Assembly (NCBI RefSeq): GCF_028858725.1
Contig: NC_084790.1
Location: forward strand, 35,815,031-35,879,030
Direction: 5' to 3'
DNA: 64,000 bases
Source: Colius striatus
Lineage: Eukaryota > Chordata > Aves > Coliiformes > Coliidae
The notes beneath the pieces were generated by a model. It searched no databases. It saw only the letters and a program-made list of their open reading frames with translations, and had not been told where the DNA came from. How positions within the stretch are numbered: position 1 is the stretch's first letter; the number at the start of each line of letters is the position of its first letter. Made by a program: the position numbers and the translations under genes. Positions 59,326 through 64,000 of this stretch are shown piece after piece.

Positions 59326-62300
59326 AGCAGGTCTTGAGTGAGATCAGATCGGCAAAGGATTTGGCAAAGGAGATAAATAGAGTATGCCGCATAACCTAAA
59401 CGAGAAAGTCTTACTTTGCTGCCTTGTTTGTCTCCTGGCTTGGGGAATGACCTTGTCCAGATCACTGCTTTACCTAACTTTTTGTTTATAGAGATAGTGA
59501 GTTATACTAAGCAAGGATGTTTCTCTTGCTGGATTTTCCCAGAACACAAAACCTAAGAAGTTGGCTGAAGCAGGCCTACAACTTTCAGATCCAGACAGAC
59601 TCTCATGTGGATAGAGTGAGACTCCACCCACTAACGACAATGACAGTTGGGTAGAGAAGAAAGGCACAGAAGGTATATTGAGCGCAGTCTCAGGAGTCAT
59701 GGATGTAATGAGAGAGGCTGCTCAGTGTTTGTTGGAGCCAAATTACAAGTCAATGCAATTGCTACAAGTTCAACCAGGGAACACTACAGGAGAGTGACCC
59801 TGCAGCACTTCTGCATGCGTTTCCTCAGCCCACCTTCCTGCTGAAGGCAAGGCACAGATGTAAGGAAATACATCTTTGAGCCTTTATCGCATCAACTCAG
59901 TGCTGGAACTTGTTTCAATCTTGTCAACTAAGCATCTAGTGATACATCTTATCATGCGGGAGGGAGTTAAAGAAGGTAATTAGGAGTTCAAGCCCACTCT
60001 ACAAACCAGCTTTGTTCAAAAAGTGTACTGTTAAGCAACAAGATGTGCTAAGAAGAGGCACTGAAACCTAAGCAGAGATGAAAAGCAGTGAGTACCTAAG
60101 AGTCTAGTGACTATAGAAAAGCTACATTTCTTCAGCCAAGATCGTTAACTTTCGTGTGGGATATCTCTAGCACCTGAATTCAGCTGTATGTGAAGTCATG
60201 ACTGAGTTTACTGCTGCAATAAAGATACAAAATACACCAAGTGTATCTCAAGAGCCTGACGCACATGTTTTACCTAATTGTGTGAACATAATCTAAGAGT
60301 ATATGCTAGGAGGCTCCTGGATAGAGCCAGCAGAGCTGGCTATAGCCTGCTCCAGTCCCCAGTCCCAGGCTTCATTTAGGAATCAACACAACACTGCTGC
60401 TTAAAAGGTTGTAGGAGAAGAGACATTTTAAATGGATTCTTAAATATTTGTGATAATCTAGTCTGATGAGAGGGAAGAGGGATCTGAGGTGGATATAAGT
60501 CTAAGCAACGCTACTGCTTAGCTTAAGAAACACTTCTGTTTCTCCACTTTGCAACCTAGATTGGAATCCCAGTATAAAAGGAAAAGAATGTTGTGTTAGG
60601 AGATAAATTATGTGAACTTCCTACGATATATTTTCTCAGCTAATTTTTTCAAAGCACTTTAGCAAATGAGTATATCGAAAAAAATTAAAAGGAGACAGGA
60701 AAAGGTGACTTGCTAGAGGACAGCTGTAGAAAAGAACAAGGGTAACAGTATAGTGAAATACAAAGTTAGAAGGCATGCAGAGATAAAAGTGAGGCTCGAG
60801 TATGAATGGTCACTGAGAGTATGTGCGAGCAAGATGACGAAGATGGGATGAACAGATGGATTCTCAGAGAGAGATGAGAGACTGAGAGGTGTATTAAGGC
60901 ATGACTAAATGCTGAGGATGGCAAGGAGAAAGAAAGAAAATCAGGGAAACTGGTAATGTAACAGGGAAACTAGTAATGTGACAACTGTGAGGAGCAATAC
61001 TGAAAGAAATAGGTAAGGTTGACCAATATAGAACTGCTAAAGAGAGAGCCAAAAGAAGAAAATGCCCTAGAAGACCAAAGTAAGCAGTTTGAGGGGTATA
61101 AGAGACTGTTGGAAAATTAGGAAATATATATGAGGCAGAAAACTATGGATCAGAGCAGGAACTGGATTAGAAGACAGCAGTGTGGCAGATGACTACAAAT
61201 CATACACATGGCAGGATGACAGCAGACAATGGCAATGTCCATTTTCCTATGTGGTAAAGATTACTGTTTTCATGTGAATTGATTATGATGTATAGATCTG
61301 AGTTTGAGAGATCTTCGAGGAAAGGTGAAGAAACTGAATCTCGTAATCTATAAAATAAGAGCATTTCTAGTAGCCTAGTTTTGGGAGTACAGACTTTTGA
61401 GTTTTGAGGCGTATTGATGACTAAAGAAGTCCTAAGGCACCATTTTTGAATTCCAGGTCAATGTCTGAAGGATCCTGGACACTAAGAAATAAAAAACACT
61501 AAATAAACATATTCTGCATTTAGCAGCAAGTTCACCAGCCATGCTTTCATGCCTAGTACACAGACCTTCATTCCAAACACTATATTAGCATAATTTCCAT
61601 ATGAAATGGACATTAAAAAAATGAATCAGGTATGTCAGCTTTAGATCACGTTAGTCACAGCTTCTGCAAGATGGAAGGAGTAATGGGTTGCTGATGTCAT
61701 GCTCCGTGGAGATTAGAAATGTGGACATGCACTCAGTTTGACACCAACTCTTCATTTCTTCTCTTTTTGTTACTGTAAGGTGTTATGTGGTGGCTTTACC
61801 TTCATCTAGAAGAGACCAAGGACAACTGTCTACCCAGGATCAGTTGTGACAGACAGCAAGGCAGCATCAGGAATAGCTGACAGCCATGTAACATCCTAGA
61901 CTTTCACAAGTAAAAATATCGTGATTTCATAAGCAGCTGCAATGTTTTCTGGAGCAAATTCATAAAATATTTGTATTCATTTGTCAGTATCCTCTTAGAA
62001 AAGCCAACTGATCCTGCTGAAATGTACTCTGGTGCATGGGGAAATTGGGTAGCTAATCAGCAGGCATTGACAGTGTTTTCTTTAACTTGTGGTGTTTGGT
62101 TTTTTTTGAGTGGCAAGAGAGTTAGTTCAGGCCTGTGCTTTGTTTCCATGTTGAGCTCTATGCACACACAACAGAGTAGAATACTAATCAGATCATCTTT
62201 AAATTTCCTATAAGCATCATGTGCTCAGCTCTTTTTTTTAGCCTACTCCCAAGAAATGAAGAAAGGGGTGTCTGTGCGCACACAGACACACAGACACAGA

Positions 62301-64000
62301 TACACACAGACACACAGACACACACACACACAGAGTTCCTAACTTACATACTAATACCATCCTCTCACATTGACACAGTTCTCAGTATCAGTATATTTGG
62401 ACCAAGGATGAATGAGATGATTTCAGAAGTACTTATCCTCTGTTAACTTTAAATTATTCCTGAAATGTCTGGAACAGCTGGAAAATCAATGATCAAATTT
62501 AAACTTTCTTATTTGTCACTCTTTTATGAGATAGACTGTGTTTATTGATCTGATTTCTCTTTGGTGGATTTCTCTGTCCTATTCTCTGCTAAGAGGCTAG
62601 CCTGAATGCACAAAAATTTCAGGAATCTCTCCTTATCCGCAAATTTAGGGTAACTTCTGTTCTCATTTCTTGCTGGAGCTGGAGGCAGAAAACATGGTGT
62701 TACTTCTTTCTAGGGTTGGGTTGGGTTTTTTTTTCCCTCTTTCCAAATAACCCACATTCCTCACCTAACTGCTGTGAAGGTGGCTTATGGAGATCCACCC
62801 TCACACAAGCTATCTCCTCTTTGCAAAGTAAGGCTTCAGGTGCATCCCTGAAAGAAGATGCAGTATATATTTGAGGACCTGACTTAGGATTCAGGTAGCC
62901 ACTGCCAATCTGCTACTTGATAGTACTGGTAGCAGTTATCATTGCAGGCATTTTAGAGAACTTGGGTCTATGTAAATGAGTTGTAGGCACAGCAGTTATC
63001 TGCACCTATTGCAGTCAGGCACAACATGCTGCTGGCACAAATTACGATTTTCTTTCCTGTCACTAGAGAGTCATTGTGGTCATTGCCATTTTTATTTCTC
63101 TCTCTCTCTCCTTCTGTGGTCACACACAAGATAGTCTGCATAGTTTTCGATTTCTAGCAATGAACCTGATGCCACTTAGTGGGAATACAACAGTACTGCA
63201 CGGAGTAGAAACTAGCGTTTCTACAGCCCATGGGTAAAGGATCGCTACATTCCATAAATCTCTTCTGTAACTGCAGTAAGACACACATCTGAGACTATGC
63301 TAGTACATGCTTCAGTGGGAAACAAAATGATGCTGAATTGATTTCTGCCAGAGAATTACTAATTTATAGTAAATTATATTATACATGATTACATTTATCA
63401 ATGTACATTTATTACACAATTTCTTTTACATGTAATAGTATATATTATCAATCATATTATGTTTTTATAATAAATAAATAATTTATTATATAATACTATC
63501 TATGAACTGTGGCAAAGCAACATTCTGCTCTAGAAAACGGTGGACTCCATGACTGCACACAAGCACAGCAGAAAATAAGAATGAGAAACATTAATAGTAA
63601 GATGGTTAAGAGATTGCTTTGGTTAAATCTTGAGCTTTTCACATAGGATACAGAGTGGAAATGTTCAGAAAATATAAACCTGGTACAAGAATGCACGAAC
63701 ATTCAGGGAAAAATGGGTCGCTGGACAAACAGAAAGGAAGAGGCGTTAATAATAAAAACTTACTCTGTGAGTACGGTGCTAATAAGAGGAAAATCAATTA
63801 AAAGACTTGCCTACTACTCATAGCAAGGTAAAATTAATCTGGGAAGAGTTCAGGTGTTTGCCACCTTTCCCTGAAGAAACCTTTTTCCAAAAATGATCCT
63901 ATGGTTATTGTCGGGAGTTTTGTGAGACTTGGCTAGAGAAAAGAGGACATGATAGAATACAGCTGGTTAGGCAGTAAGCACTAAGCGATAAGCTATTGGA
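59326..64000. other. Intergenic, no gene recognised
   Basis: A CA-rich microsatellite lies at about 62278-62332 and an AT-rich stretch at about 63358-63497. I find no exons here; TMEM38B, the usual next gene, is not recognisable in the window. Confidence 0.55.

Noticed and set aside
62278-62332. Possible short-repeat array
   Set aside because: It is a CA-type microsatellite without spacers; there is no CRISPR-like structure in this eukaryotic window.

Overview
The window reads as ordinary bird nuclear DNA. At least eleven CR1 LINE pieces are present, most with the typical CR1 tail and 3' coding remnants. There are LTR elements of avian type, long introns and low gene density. Two conserved vertebrate genes lie on the + strand, FKTN (fukutin) and TAL2 (a bHLH factor). 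In vertebrates they are neighbours in the order FKTN-TAL2-TMEM38B, so this is that syntenic block. I cannot place the species more finely than bird.

Positions 358-11518 hold eight coding exons of FKTN with consensus splice sites and consistent phases. They encode residues 36-461 in human numbering, including the catalytic-type Asp-Val-Asp at 317-319. The first coding exon (about 35 residues with the membrane anchor) lies left of the window. A 3' UTR of uncertain length follows. From 15210 to about 33500 the sequence is intergenic. It holds a 1.36-kb solo LTR with a perfect 5-bp target duplication, CR1 copies, a copied piece of the last FKTN intron including its splice acceptor (17446-17691), a pyrimidine tetranucleotide tract, a probable antisense LTR, and a pile-up of four CR1 fragments at 28.6-30.8 kb.

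At 33586-33740 a TATA box, a probable leader exon and a good splice donor could be the TAL2 promoter and first non-coding exon. The intact TAL2 coding exon is at 42115-42459, ten bases after a convincing splice acceptor.

Positions 49699-56687 hold a complete-ended provirus of gammaretrovirus-like type (ERV1). Its two 467-bp LTRs are identical as far as I can read, and it has a CCGG target duplication, a His-type primer binding site and a polypurine tract. The inside is defective: parts of capsid, the RNase H domain and most of env are deleted, and reading frames break at four A7 runs. It therefore looks like a recently copied, trans-mobilised defective element. Between pol and env it carries about 660 bases not expected in a simple gammaretrovirus. 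These include a small membrane-protein ORF and a 142-codon open frame with an arginine-rich motif overlapping the env start. The remaining Env protein has an unusual ten-cysteine tail. This provirus is the most novel part of the window. From 56.7 kb to the end I see only intergenic DNA with one old CR1, a CA-rich microsatellite and an AT-rich stretch.
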